Positions 46,802-54,940 of a DNA stretch of 64,000 bases are shown here, piece by piece. Below the pieces are notes generated by a model. The model ran no database searches. It was not told where the DNA came from and worked only from the letters and a program-made list of their open reading frames with translations. Made by a program: the position numbers and the translations under genes. The stretch's first letter is position 1. Every line of letters begins with the position of its first letter. The stretch is taken from positions 1 to 64,000 of the forward strand of contig DHXP01000039.1 in assembly GCA_002413745.1 (NCBI GenBank), read 5' to 3'. Source of the DNA: Flavobacterium sp. UBA5153 (GTDB taxonomy: Bacteria; Bacteroidota; Bacteroidia; Flavobacteriales; Flavobacteriaceae).

Positions 46802-47797
46802 ATGGAATTTCAAAATCTTCACGAAGTCCTACGCTCATTATATGATGAGATGCTTCCACTGTCCGCCGATATGGCGGCAGTGGCTAAAGGAGTAGCAGGT
46901 TTGGGAGCTTTGTTCTATGTCGCCATAAAAGTATGGCAGGCTTTGAGCAGAGCTGAACCCATTGATGTGTATCCTTTGCTCCGTCCGTTTGCTTTAGGGA
47001 TTTGCATTATGTTTTTTCCAACTATGGTACTGGGAACAATCAATGCCGTGTTAAGTCCAGTAGTACAAGGCACACACACAATCCTCGAAAATCAGGTGCT
47101 TGACCTCAACGATTTACAGGCTAAAAAAGACCTGTTGGAACGGGAAGCGATGTTGCGAAATCCCGAGACGGCTTATCTCGCTTCTGACGAAGAATTTGAC
47201 AAGAAGCTCGAAGAATTGGGCTGGTCGCCCTCTGATTTGGTAACAATGTCGGGAATGTATATGGAACGTGGTATGTACAGTATGGAACAGACTGTAAAGA
47301 ATTGGTTTCGCAATCTATTAGAGGTACTATTTCAGGCAGCAGCTTTGGTTATTGATACCATACGGACGTTCTTTCTAATCGTCCTGTCCATACTAGGGCC
47401 GATAGCTTTTGCGATAAGCGTGTGGGATGGTTTTCAGGCTACACTCACACAATGGCTGACCCGATACATCAGTGTTTACCTGTGGTTGCCCGTGGCAGAC
47501 TTGTTCAGTTGTATGCTTGCCAAAATACAATCCCTCATTATCGAAAAGGATATAGAAATGCTTGCCGACCCGAACTATATCCCCGATACATCCAATACTG
47601 TGTACATCATTTTTATGATAATCGGTATCGTGGGTTACTTCACTATCCCTACGGTAACAGGCTGGATTATTCAGGCAGGCGGTGCAGGAAACTTTACCCG
47701 TAACGTAAACCAAACGGCAATGAAATCAGGCAATATAGCTGGAGCAGGAGCAGGTTCAACAGTTGGAAATATCGGTGGCAAGTTAATGGGAAAATAA
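46802..47797 (+). CDS. traJ: conjugal transfer protein TraJ
   Basis: 331 aa, polytopic. Membrane helices lie at about residues 30-50, 60-85, 175-200, 210-235 and 265-290, and the C-terminus is glycine-rich and flexible. This is the VirB6-like inner-membrane channel protein of Bacteroidota ICEs. It starts two bases after the traI stop. Confidence 0.9.
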   Translation: MEFQNLHEVLRSLYDEMLPLSADMAAVAKGVAGLGALFYVAIKVWQALSRAEPIDVYPLLRPFALGICIMFFPTMVLGTINAVLSPVVQGTHTILENQVLDLNDLQAKKDLLEREAMLRNPETAYLASDEEFDKKLEELGWSPSDLVTMSGMYMERGMYSMEQTVKNWFRNLLEVLFQAAALVIDTIRTFFLIVLSILGPIAFAISVWDGFQATLTQWLTRYISVYLWLPVADLFSCMLAKIQSLIIEKDIEMLADPNYIPDTSNTVYIIFMIIGIVGYFTIPTVTGWIIQAGGAGNFTRNVNQTAMKSGNIAGAGAGSTVGNIGGKLMGK

Positions 47798-47819
47798 AAA
47801 ACAATCAAATCATTTAAAA

Positions 47820-48443
47820 ATGGAATTTAAAACACTCAGAAATATCGAAAACAGTTTTAGGCAGATACGGCTATATGCCATTTTATTTGCCACACTCTGT
47901 CTAAGCGTGGTAGGATTTTCAATATGGAAATCGTACAGCTTTGCAGACGAACAACGCCAAAAAATCTATGTGCTGGATAATGGGAAATCGTTGATGCTTG
48001 CCTTATCGCAAGATGCAAGCATCAACCGACCTGTGGAAGCAAGGGAACACGTCAGGCGTTTTCACGAGCTTTTCTTTACGCTTGCTCCCGACAAGAATGC
48101 TATCGAAAGTAATATGAGCAGGGCATTCAACCTTGCCGACAAAAGTGCTTTTGACTATTACAAAGACTTGTCAGAAAAGGGTTATTACAACAGAATTATT
48201 TCTGGTAATGTTCAGCAACGCATCGAGGTCGATAGTGTTGTATGCAATTTCGACACCTATCCTTATGCGGTGCACACCTACTCCAAACAGTTCATTATCC
48301 GTTCGAGTAACGTAACCAGACGTAACCTAATTACTTCCTGCTATCTCGTAAACTCTGTCCGTTCGGACAACAACCCGCAGGGCTTCAATATTGAAAAATT
48401 TGCGGTGATTGAAAACAAGGATATAGAAGTAATTGAACGTTAA
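47820..48443 (+). CDS. traK: conjugal transfer protein TraK
   Basis: 207 aa, one N-terminal membrane helix (LYAILFATLCLSVVGFSIW, about residues 20-38), then a periplasmic domain with ALSQDASINRPVEAREHVRR. It corresponds to VirB8-like TraK of CTnDOT-type elements, a scaffold linking inner and outer membrane parts. Confidence 0.9.
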   Translation: MEFKTLRNIENSFRQIRLYAILFATLCLSVVGFSIWKSYSFADEQRQKIYVLDNGKSLMLALSQDASINRPVEAREHVRRFHELFFTLAPDKNAIESNMSRAFNLADKSAFDYYKDLSEKGYYNRIISGNVQQRIEVDSVVCNFDTYPYAVHTYSKQFIIRSSNVTRRNLITSCYLVNSVRSDNNPQGFNIEKFAVIENKDIEVIER

Positions 48444-48454
48444 AAGCTAACGAT

Positions 48455-48742
48455 ATGAAAAAAATCAGGGAAAATATGGACAGATACTTTGACAAACTGG
48501 ACGAACATTGGCGGGCATTGCCCTTGCGAAAACAGCACCAATACACGCTTTATTTTTTTGTGGGGTATCTACTGCTTACCGCAGGTGTCATTTGCAAAGT
48601 AGGGTACGATACCTCAAAGTCTGGTAACGATATGATCATTAAGCATATCGAAAACCCTGTCCTCAAAAAAAGTGAAAGTCCTGCAAGATTGCAGGACACA
48701 TTATTAACAATTCTAAAAAATAAGATTTATGAAAGAAAATGA
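48455..48742 (+). CDS. small transfer protein TraL-like (DUF3989)
   Basis: 95 aa with a single membrane helix (YTLYFFVGYLLLTAGVI) and a charged start (RYFDKLDEHWRALPLRKQH). It lies between traK and traM and overlaps traM by 14 bases, as TraL does in CTnDOT-type operons. No further motif is visible. Confidence 0.82.
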   Translation: MKKIRENMDRYFDKLDEHWRALPLRKQHQYTLYFFVGYLLLTAGVICKVGYDTSKSGNDMIIKHIENPVLKKSESPARLQDTLLTILKNKIYERK

Positions 48743-50066
48743 GAACAAAAAGTCGGTTGTTCGGGTAACCGAGGGGAACCCGTCAGCAACTGCTGATGTA
48801 CTGCAAGACGGTACACAGAACAAAGTCGAAAAACTCAAAAAGCCACTCCTATTTGTTTTGATGGGTGCCGTGTTTCTCGGCTGTATGTACCTGATATTTA
48901 AACCGTCTTCCGATAAAAAGGAAATTGAAAATATCGGATTGAACGATGAAGTACCAGAGGCTACCGGAGCAGGAATGCCTGCCAACAAAGGCAAGGCGTA
49001 TGAGCAGGAAATGCTAGAACATAAAGAGCAGGAAAAGCGTAATGCTTTAACTACACTTTCTGACTATTGGAATACCGAAGACAAAGAAGAACCGATAAAT
49101 GAACAACTTCCTGAAGAAGAAGAAAGCAACAGCAATGGAGGTGGCAGAAGTTCGGGAAGAAACGGCAATCCTGTATTAAACAGTTACCGCAATGCACAAA
49201 GTACATTAGGTTCATTTTATCAGGATAACAATTCGGAAACAACAGAACTCCGTAGGCAACTGGACGAGCTGAAAGAAAAGCTGGCTGAAAAAGAGGTGCC
49301 TAAATCTGTAACCGTTGATGACCAACTTGCCCTAATGGAGAAATCCTATCAGATGGCGGCAAAGTATCTTCCAACGAGTACAAATTCGACAGCAACTCCA
49401 CCTACTAAAAGTGCAGGTACAGCTACGACAGGTTCAACTCAAAAAGAAAATTTTGTAGCATTTACGCCTGCAAGGAAAAACACAATATCAGCATTGTACC
49501 GTGAGCCTACCGACAGTACTTTTTTAGCCGATTGGAGCGAAACAAGAAACCGAGGATTTTACACTGCTGGTTCTATTGAGCAAGCGGTACAACCGAAAAA
49601 TAGTATCAAAGCCTGTGTACACGATGCACAAACAGTTATTGGCGAAACGGGAGTAAGATTACGATTGTTAGAACCTGCCCAAACGTCTGGACGTACCATT
49701 CCGAAAGGAACGATTGTAACGGCTAATGCCAAAATTCAGGGAGGACGATTACAGTTAAAGGTTACTTCCATAGAACTGGACGGAAACATCATCCCGGTGG
49801 AGATTACGATTTACGATTTGGACGGACAGCAGGGCTTGTACGTTCCGTATTCGCCGGAAATGAATGCCCTTACCGAAATGGCGGGCAATATGAGCCAGCA
49901 ATCCGGGACGAGCCTGATGCTTACCCAATCAGCAGGACAACAGGTTGCGGCTGATTTGAGCCGTGGTGTTGTACAGGGTATTTCGGGCTATTTCGCCAAA
50001 AAAGTACGAACACCAAAAGTTACCCTAAAGGCAGGGTATCAGGTTTTCCTTGTATCCAAACAATAA
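48729..50066 (+). CDS. traM: conjugative transposon protein TraM
   Basis: 445 aa. One membrane helix at residues about 38-58 (PLLFVLMGAVFLGCMYLIF), then a low-complexity acidic and S/G-rich linker, and a conserved C-terminal domain from about residue 290 (IKACVHDAQTVIGETGVRLR, TIPKGTIVTANAKIQGGRL). It is VirB10-like: an energy-sensing bridge between the membranes. TAATG overlap with traN shows coupling. Confidence 0.93.
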   Translation: MKENENKKSVVRVTEGNPSATADVLQDGTQNKVEKLKKPLLFVLMGAVFLGCMYLIFKPSSDKKEIENIGLNDEVPEATGAGMPANKGKAYEQEMLEHKEQEKRNALTTLSDYWNTEDKEEPINEQLPEEEESNSNGGGRSSGRNGNPVLNSYRNAQSTLGSFYQDNNSETTELRRQLDELKEKLAEKEVPKSVTVDDQLALMEKSYQMAAKYLPTSTNSTATPPTKSAGTATTGSTQKENFVAFTPARKNTISALYREPTDSTFLADWSETRNRGFYTAGSIEQAVQPKNSIKACVHDAQTVIGETGVRLRLLEPAQTSGRTIPKGTIVTANAKIQGGRLQLKVTSIELDGNIIPVEITIYDLDGQQGLYVPYSPEMNALTEMAGNMSQQSGTSLMLTQSAGQQVAADLSRGVVQGISGYFAKKVRTPKVTLKAGYQVFLVSKQ

Positions 50067-50989
50067 TGTTGAACTCAATAAATAAAACAATGAAAAATCT
50101 TTTTAGAACATTCTGGGCATCTGCCCTGACCATCGGCTATGCCGTAACCTCTTTCGCACAGGACAGTGCAAATGCAAAAACTCCGCTTGCTTTGGGTAAG
50201 ATAGAACCGTACCGTATGGAAGTTACCTACGATAAAACTTCACACCTGATTTTTCCGACTGCCATACGATACGTGGATTTGGGAAGTGAGTTCCTAATTG
50301 CTGGAAAAGCGGAAGATGCTGAAAATGTATTGCGTGTAAAAGCATCGGTAAGGGATTTTGAAGCGGAAACTAATTTTTCTGTTATCACGAATGATGGACG
50401 TTTTTACAGCTTCAATGTGCATTACAGTTCCTGTCCCGAAGCGTTGAGCTATGACCTGCTGACAATGCAAAAGGCAGTGGACAAAGAAAACGGAAACGAC
50501 GTCCTTTTTGAAGAATTGGGGAATAATTCGCCGTCATTGGCAGGCTTGCTTTTAGAAACCATTTACAAAAATGACAAACGTATTGTAAAGCATATTGGGG
50601 CCAAAAGTTTCGGCATTCAGTTTACCCTCAAAGGCATCTACATCCACAACGGAAAATACTATTTCCATACAGAATTGAAAAACCTTACCAATGTGCCTTT
50701 TGGGATTGATTTTATCAATTTTAAGGTAGTAGATAAGAAAGTCGCAAAACGTACCGTAGTACAGGAACACCCGATGATACCACTTAGGACATACAAACCA
50801 TTGGACGAGATTGGTGGAAAAACGACCGAACAAAACGTGTTCCTGTTAGACCAATTTACCATTGCCGATGACAAGGTACTGCTGATTGAGATTTTCGAAA
50901 AGAACGGTGGCAGACATCAAACGCTTCAGATAGAAAATTCCGATTTAATTAAAGCTCATTTGATTGACGATATGCACCTGAAATTTTAA
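50066..50989 (+). CDS. traN: conjugative transposon protein TraN
   Basis: 307 aa as given. A second start at 50090 (MKNLFRTFWASALTIG) gives a cleaner signal peptide ending SFAQ and may be the real one. The mature part is beta-rich with RMEVTYDKTSHLIFPTAIRY, the VirB9-like family pattern. It is exported and forms part of the outer-membrane complex with TraM and TraO. Confidence 0.92.
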   Translation: MLNSINKTMKNLFRTFWASALTIGYAVTSFAQDSANAKTPLALGKIEPYRMEVTYDKTSHLIFPTAIRYVDLGSEFLIAGKAEDAENVLRVKASVRDFEAETNFSVITNDGRFYSFNVHYSSCPEALSYDLLTMQKAVDKENGNDVLFEELGNNSPSLAGLLLETIYKNDKRIVKHIGAKSFGIQFTLKGIYIHNGKYYFHTELKNLTNVPFGIDFINFKVVDKKVAKRTVVQEHPMIPLRTYKPLDEIGGKTTEQNVFLLDQFTIADDKVLLIEIFEKNGGRHQTLQIENSDLIKAHLIDDMHLKF

Positions 50990-51010
50990 TAACCTTTTAA
51001 AGTAAATAAT

Positions 51011-51571
51011 ATGAAAAAGTATATCTATACCGTGATGTTCCTCTTTATGGTCATCACGGTTACACAGGCACAAAGAATGTTGCCTAAACAGAAAGGACTG
51101 GAGGTAAATGTTGGGATATTGTCCGATGATAAAATCGGTAATGACTACTACATCAATATTGGTATGACCGTAAACGGTAAAAATGGCAATTACCAACTTT
51201 GGGCGTTGGAATATACGCACCAATACCAAAATTATAAAGACCTCCGCATACCGCAGGAAACCTATACTGCCGAGGGCGGTTACAGTTTCTTTCTGTTGGG
51301 TGATGCCCGTAAGAACATCACGCTAAACTTTGGAATAACAGGCGTATTAGGTTACGAAAGTATCAACCAGGGCGAAACAATGTTGTATGACGGGGCAAAA
51401 ATATTGAGCGAGGATAACTTCATCTACGGAGCTGGCGGACGGTTCACTTTTGAAACGTACCTGTCCGACCGATTTGTGTTAGTCCTGCAAGGACGTACAA
51501 AGGTTCTATGGGGTACGGATTTGGAACAATTCCGACCGTCAGCAGGTGTTGGATTAAGGTTTAATTTTTAA
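51011..51571 (+). CDS. traO: conjugal transfer protein TraO
   Basis: 186 aa with a signal peptide ending TVTQAQ. The mature chain alternates short strands (NYQLWALEYTHQYQ, ITLNFGITGVLGYE) and ends in F (GVGLRFNF), which is the mark of an outer-membrane beta-barrel. It probably anchors the channel in the outer membrane. Confidence 0.9.
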   Translation: MKKYIYTVMFLFMVITVTQAQRMLPKQKGLEVNVGILSDDKIGNDYYINIGMTVNGKNGNYQLWALEYTHQYQNYKDLRIPQETYTAEGGYSFFLLGDARKNITLNFGITGVLGYESINQGETMLYDGAKILSEDNFIYGAGGRFTFETYLSDRFVLVLQGRTKVLWGTDLEQFRPSAGVGLRFNF

Positions 51572-51582
51572 AAACAGAAACA

Positions 51583-52032
51583 ATGATAGCAATATTCAAT
51601 AAATTCAGAATAGGATTACTGCCAATATATGTACTCTTGGCAATCCTCACAGCTTCGGTTTCTTTAGTATCTTGTAGCAAAGACGATGAACTCGAAATAC
51701 AAAACGATTTTCCTTTCGAGGTAAACATAATGCCTGTACCTACAGCTATTGCCAATGGGCAGACGGTAGAAATACGCATTACTATACAACGAACAGGGAA
51801 TTACAGCAACACGCAATATTTTCTCCGTTACTTCCAATTTGACGGACAAGGTACATTGCGGTATTATGACGAACCGCCGTACCTGCCGAACGATTTATAC
51901 CCGTTGCCTGTGGAGCAGTTCCGGTTATATTATACTTCGGCTTCTTCCGTATCACAATCCTTTGAGGTTTGGATTTCGGACAGCTTCGGGAACGAGAAAA
52001 AATTGAGCTTTAAGTTCAATAGTAGTGATTAA
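51583..52032 (+). CDS. traQ: DUF3872 transfer lipoprotein (TraQ-like)
   Basis: 149 aa. A signal segment ends in VSLVSC, a lipobox, followed by SKDDELEIQND. The beta-rich mature part fits DUF3872, the last regular member of the tra operon. Strong terminator follows the stop within 20 bases. TraP (primase) is absent from the usual gap before it. Confidence 0.85.
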   Translation: MIAIFNKFRIGLLPIYVLLAILTASVSLVSCSKDDELEIQNDFPFEVNIMPVPTAIANGQTVEIRITIQRTGNYSNTQYFLRYFQFDGQGTLRYYDEPPYLPNDLYPLPVEQFRLYYTSASSVSQSFEVWISDSFGNEKKLSFKFNSSD

Positions 52033-52050
52033 AAGCGATTGTAAAAAAAC

Positions 52051-52078
52051 AAAACCGACTACATTAGGTCGGTTTTTT
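52051..52078 (+). terminator. terminator of the tra operon
   Basis: AAAACCGAC and GTCGGTTTT form a 9-bp stem around an 8-base loop, followed by more T residues. It closes the traE-Q operon. Confidence 0.9.
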
Positions 52079-52141
52079 GCTTTTCGGCTTTCGATATAGA
52101 TGTTTTTGTTTAAATTTACTTGATTTATAATCTCAATAAGT

Positions 52142-52435
52142 ATGAATGCAGTTACTTCTCAATTAGTGTTAGGTATTATTCCTCTTGTTACGGGGATAGG
52201 GCTTGTCTATTGGATAAGCCGTAGAAAATTTTATAGGCGTAATGCGGTTGGTGCAGAGGGATTTTCTAGCTTTGAAGCATCTGTATTTACCCGTTTTATA
52301 GAACGAATCGGTAAATGGGTTGCCTACGCTTTGATTATCATCGGTATTCTTCTTATTTGGTCATATACACAAATGAAAAAAGACAAGGAAAAACAGAAGC
52401 AGAAAGTTAAAACAGAACAACCTGTCCCACGCTGA
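52142..52435 (+). CDS. small ICE membrane protein
   Basis: 97 aa with two membrane helices (LVLGIIPLVTGIGLVYWI and WVAYALIIIGILLIW) and a lysine-rich C-terminal tail. Bacteroidota ICEs regularly carry such a gene after the tra operon. I see no functional motif. It is framed by terminators on both sides, so it is transcribed alone. Confidence 0.7.
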   Translation: MNAVTSQLVLGIIPLVTGIGLVYWISRRKFYRRNAVGAEGFSSFEASVFTRFIERIGKWVAYALIIIGILLIWSYTQMKKDKEKQKQKVKTEQPVPR

Positions 52436-52461
52436 CACATATTCTTCTGATAATTTAAAAC

Positions 52462-52494
52462 AAAATCGGATAGCCTTTTGGGTTATCCGATTTT
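52462..52494 (+). terminator. rho-independent terminator
   Basis: AAAATCGGATA and TATCCGATTTT pair fully around an 11-base loop and are followed by T residues. It separates the small membrane protein gene from the next promoter cassette. Confidence 0.88.
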
Positions 52495-52516
52495 TTATTT
52501 GTGGCAAAAGTAAACT

Positions 52517-52586
52517 GCCAAATACTACCTTTCAAAGCCAACAGGTGCAACATTTCCGAACCTTGTAATAAGCCTTTATAAATTCG
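52517..52586 (+). promoter_or_regulatory. 70-bp decamer promoter cassette 6 (HTH pair)
   Basis: GCC, ACC, GCC and GCA start at 52517, 52527, 52537 and 52547. TAAATTCG starts at 52579, 32 bp after the last triplet. The first start codon is only 14 bases after the box, which hints that the second ATG (52613) is used. The regulated genes are HTH proteins themselves, so feedback is possible. Confidence 0.7.
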
Positions 52587-52600
52587 ACTTTCACAGAAAA

Positions 52601-52924
52601 ATGGAGCAAGCTATGGAAGTTATCGCAATACAAAAATCCGTATTTGACGGAATGAAAAATGAGTTTAAGGAACTTTTGGAACTGACCGAAAATGCCACTC
52701 GTAAATATACCTCGATTTTCAAAGAAGAGAAATGGCTGGATAACCAGGAAGTGTGTTTAATGATGAACATTACCAAACGTACTTTGCAAACCTATAAGGA
52801 CAAAGGTTTATTGCCTTATTCCAAACTGAACCGCAAAAATTATTATAAACTCTCGGACGTACAGGCTTTGCTCGAAGCTGGACAACCATACAACACCAAT
52901 GACAATGGATTTACTGACGAATGA
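52601..52924 (+). CDS. HTH DNA-binding protein (excisionase-like) 1 of 2
   Basis: 107 aa, or 103 aa if it begins at MEVIAIQKSV. The HTH_17-type core is WLDNQEVCLMMNITKRTLQ and the wing is LLPYSKLNRKNYYKLSDV. It closely resembles the two Xis2-like proteins encoded about 36 kb to the left. It overlaps the next gene by 26 bases. It may cooperate with that protein as a pair in DNA binding. Confidence 0.85.
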   Translation: MEQAMEVIAIQKSVFDGMKNEFKELLELTENATRKYTSIFKEEKWLDNQEVCLMMNITKRTLQTYKDKGLLPYSKLNRKNYYKLSDVQALLEAGQPYNTNDNGFTDE

Positions 52925-53201
52925 AGCCGAAGAAATCATTGAACAACAGCAGATGATAATGCAGTTGAGAAGCCGTATCGAAGAAATATTAAAGAATTAC
53001 CGTCCTGTAATGAACGGAGAAATATACTTCTCTGGTCAGGAGGTATGTAAGTTGCTACACATTAGTAAGCGTACTTTACAACAATACAGGGATGATAAAA
53101 TACTTCCTTATATCCAGATAGGCGGTAAGATTATTTTCAAGCAATCAGATATACTCTTAGTACTTGAGCAAAATTATATAAACAACGCTAAATGCTTGTA
53201 A
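52899..53201 (+). CDS. HTH DNA-binding protein (excisionase-like) 2 of 2
   Basis: 100 aa. A helical N-terminal part precedes IYFSGQEVCKLLHISKRTLQ and a wing (ILPYIQIGGKIIFKQSDI), the same fold as the preceding protein. The overlap implies coupled translation in near equal amounts. Together with the pair after rteC the ICE encodes four such proteins, all candidates for binding to the decamer cassettes. Confidence 0.85.
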   Translation: MTMDLLTNEAEEIIEQQQMIMQLRSRIEEILKNYRPVMNGEIYFSGQEVCKLLHISKRTLQQYRDDKILPYIQIGGKIIFKQSDILLVLEQNYINNAKCL

Positions 53202-53230
53202 AAGTTCTTTATTCAATCGTTGAAGTCTGA

Positions 53231-53261
53231 TTGTGTATCATTAGAGAGTTTAGTATCTTTG
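53231..53261 (+). promoter_or_regulatory. Bacteroidota-type promoter of the receiver-protein gene
   Basis: TTG at 53231 and TATCTTTG at 53254-53261 match the -33 (TTTG) and -7 (TAnnTTTG) elements with about 20 bases between. This is the best consensus promoter in the ICE core and lacks GCC decamers. Transcription would start near 53267 and give a leader of about 215 bases. Confidence 0.7.
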
Positions 53262-53280
53262 TAGCAATATATAGAAAAAT

Positions 53281-53458
53281 CTTAAAGTGTTTTTACTTTA
53301 AGTCCCACATTGAAAACTGGTAATTTTTAAGACAACGGGACAAATAAGGAGGAATACTCATGCCATTGGCGTGGGCGCTCACTTATTCGTTGTCGGGCGT
53401 ACCAGTGCCTCAATGTTCGGTAAGTGTAGTTTGCCTGCGTCTTCTTTTTTGTGCAGGC
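53281..53458 (+). promoter_or_regulatory. structured leader RNA
   Basis: Three stems can form: CTTAAAGT/ACTTTAAG (53281-53302); GACAACG plus AATAAG pairing with CTTATTCGTTGTC (53331-53348 with 53382-53394); and GCCTGC/GCAGGC (53433-53458). The middle stem takes in the ribosome-binding site of a leader ORF, whose ATG lies in a small inner hairpin. Arrangements like this control downstream genes by attenuation or translation. Confidence 0.55.
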
Positions 53459-53482
53459 TACATCAACTCAAAAAAGGTATGA
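53360..53482 (+). CDS. leader peptide ORF (40 aa) before the receiver gene
   Basis: The frame begins MPLAWALTYSLSGVPV and ends in KKV, followed by TGA, one base before the ATG of the receiver gene. AAGGAGG seven bases upstream is a near-perfect Shine-Dalgarno site, unusual in Bacteroidota. It is hydrophobic and rich in V, L and C. The close fit to the next start suggests translational coupling; a regulatory leader peptide is more likely than a functional protein. Confidence 0.5.
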   Translation: MPLAWALTYSLSGVPVPQCSVSVVCLRLLFCAGYINSKKV

Positions 53483-53483
53483 T

Positions 53484-53933
53484 ATGAAAACTGGTATAGC
53501 ACAACAAAAAAACACCCTAGCCTTTATCAATGATAAAAGCCCGATTTTGGATTTGACTTACAACAACCTCGTTGCTTCAGGAATTGAAGTATTGTTTCGT
53601 TCAGAAAACATTAAAGACGGACTATCTCAATTATCCACTTTAAAAACACTTCCCCAAGTGTGTGTTATTGATCTCGATTTTTATGATAAGAATATATTGG
53701 CACAGCTTCAAGAATTGAGGTCACAATACCCAACAATAAAACTGATTTCCCATAGTGATATTGATACCGAAAAAGTTGTAAACCCTCTTTTGGAAATAGG
53801 TTTTGCAAGTTATCTGCTCATTGGTAGCGATGCAGACGATTTTAAAAAAGCTATCGAAGGAGTTTCTAATGGTAAAAGATATTTTAGTATGGGAGTAGCG
53901 GAAATTGCTAAAGAATATTTTAGCAACAACTAA
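53484..53933 (+). CDS. orphan receiver (REC) domain protein
   Basis: 149 aa from MKTGIAQQKN, directly after the leader ORF. The REC fold is visible: phospho-acceptor Asp in VCVIDLDFYDKN (about residue 64), switch residue in IKLISHSDID, and a final strand-helix region up to SNGKRYFS. No output HTH follows, as the chain ends soon after. The conserved lysine of receivers appears to be missing near ASYLLIG. It may bind a partner protein. The NarL-like end (GKRYFS) hints at a regulator that lost its DNA-binding domain. Confidence 0.75.
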   Translation: MKTGIAQQKNTLAFINDKSPILDLTYNNLVASGIEVLFRSENIKDGLSQLSTLKTLPQVCVIDLDFYDKNILAQLQELRSQYPTIKLISHSDIDTEKVVNPLLEIGFASYLLIGSDADDFKKAIEGVSNGKRYFSMGVAEIAKEYFSNN

Positions 53934-54910
53934 GGTTGCCTTTTTAAATCTGTAATTTTTATTTGAATAATATTAGTATCATTTATTCCGAGTTGTAGCA
54001 ATGTTTCTTTGTGCATTTGCTTTTCAAGTTCACTGTAATATGAAACACTCCAAATTACATTTTCATTTAGTTTTGCTTTCAATATTTCAAAATATTTTAA
54101 ATCAACTTCTGATATAGAATGTCCCAAAACAATAACTTTTTCGACTTCCATAATACTTGTAAAAAAGTCAATATTGTTTTCTATAATTGAGGCTGTATTT
54201 TTAAATGCCGTTGTATAATAAGATAGTATCTCTTGCTTGGCACTTTCATAAGAATAATCATATTCATCAGCCTTTTGTTCACGCCATTCGTAAAATTCTT
54301 CTTCGCTTAAACCTTGTGGCGGTTCTTCTTCTTTCTCAATAAAATTTGACGGGTCGGTTCCGTGTCCTAAAATCAGCATACAATTGTCTTCATTGGCTTT
54401 ATTATGAATATAGGTTATTCGTTCCTCGGGAACACCGTAGCTTTCCTGTAATGTTTCAGTATAATTGAAATTTAAAAAATGGCTATCGTCTTCCAATTCA
54501 ATTAGCATGTCATCGGGAATGTTTTCGTATTCGACTTCGAGGATAAAACTATTAAAATCGCTAATTAGGTTGGTGGTTAAATCTTTGATGATTAGTTCCA
54601 TCTCTATCTGATAACTATGCCAATCTCTATCTCGAAAATCTTCAGCTCCAGGGCGAGCAATTAAATCAGAATTATCGTCCAATACTGTTAAGTAATCTAA
54701 ATCAGCTAATGCTTGCTCAAATCTTGACCATAAAGCATATTCTTCATCTGTCAATTCGGGATTTGTAATATCAGGAAGTCCATAATAATTTAATAAAAGG
54801 TCATAAACCTCACTGTTATTTTCAGCCAAGTAGTTCGCAAAACTTTGATATCTTGTGTCTAATTTATGATGGATGTCAAATCCATTACCGATAATGTATA
54901 ATATTTTCAT
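53930..54910 (-). CDS. AbiH-family abortive-infection protein
   Basis: 326 aa. The N-terminal YIIGNGFDIHHKLDTRYQSF, the central HFLNFNYTETLQESYG and the following ILGHGTDPSN block, and VEKVIVLGHSISEVDLKYF near the end are the AbiH family signature. AbiH proteins give phage resistance by an unknown mechanism; the GHG/GHS motifs suggest an enzyme binding a nucleotide or dinucleotide. It ends four bases inside the receiver gene, convergent with it. Confidence 0.9.
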   Translation of the reverse strand: MKILYIIGNGFDIHHKLDTRYQSFANYLAENNSEVYDLLLNYYGLPDITNPELTDEEYALWSRFEQALADLDYLTVLDDNSDLIARPGAEDFRDRDWHSYQIEMELIIKDLTTNLISDFNSFILEVEYENIPDDMLIELEDDSHFLNFNYTETLQESYGVPEERITYIHNKANEDNCMLILGHGTDPSNFIEKEEEPPQGLSEEEFYEWREQKADEYDYSYESAKQEILSYYTTAFKNTASIIENNIDFFTSIMEVEKVIVLGHSISEVDLKYFEILKAKLNENVIWSVSYYSELEKQMHKETLLQLGINDTNIIQIKITDLKRQP

Positions 54911-54940
54911 TAATTCAGTTGTTTAATCTATTTTATAAGG

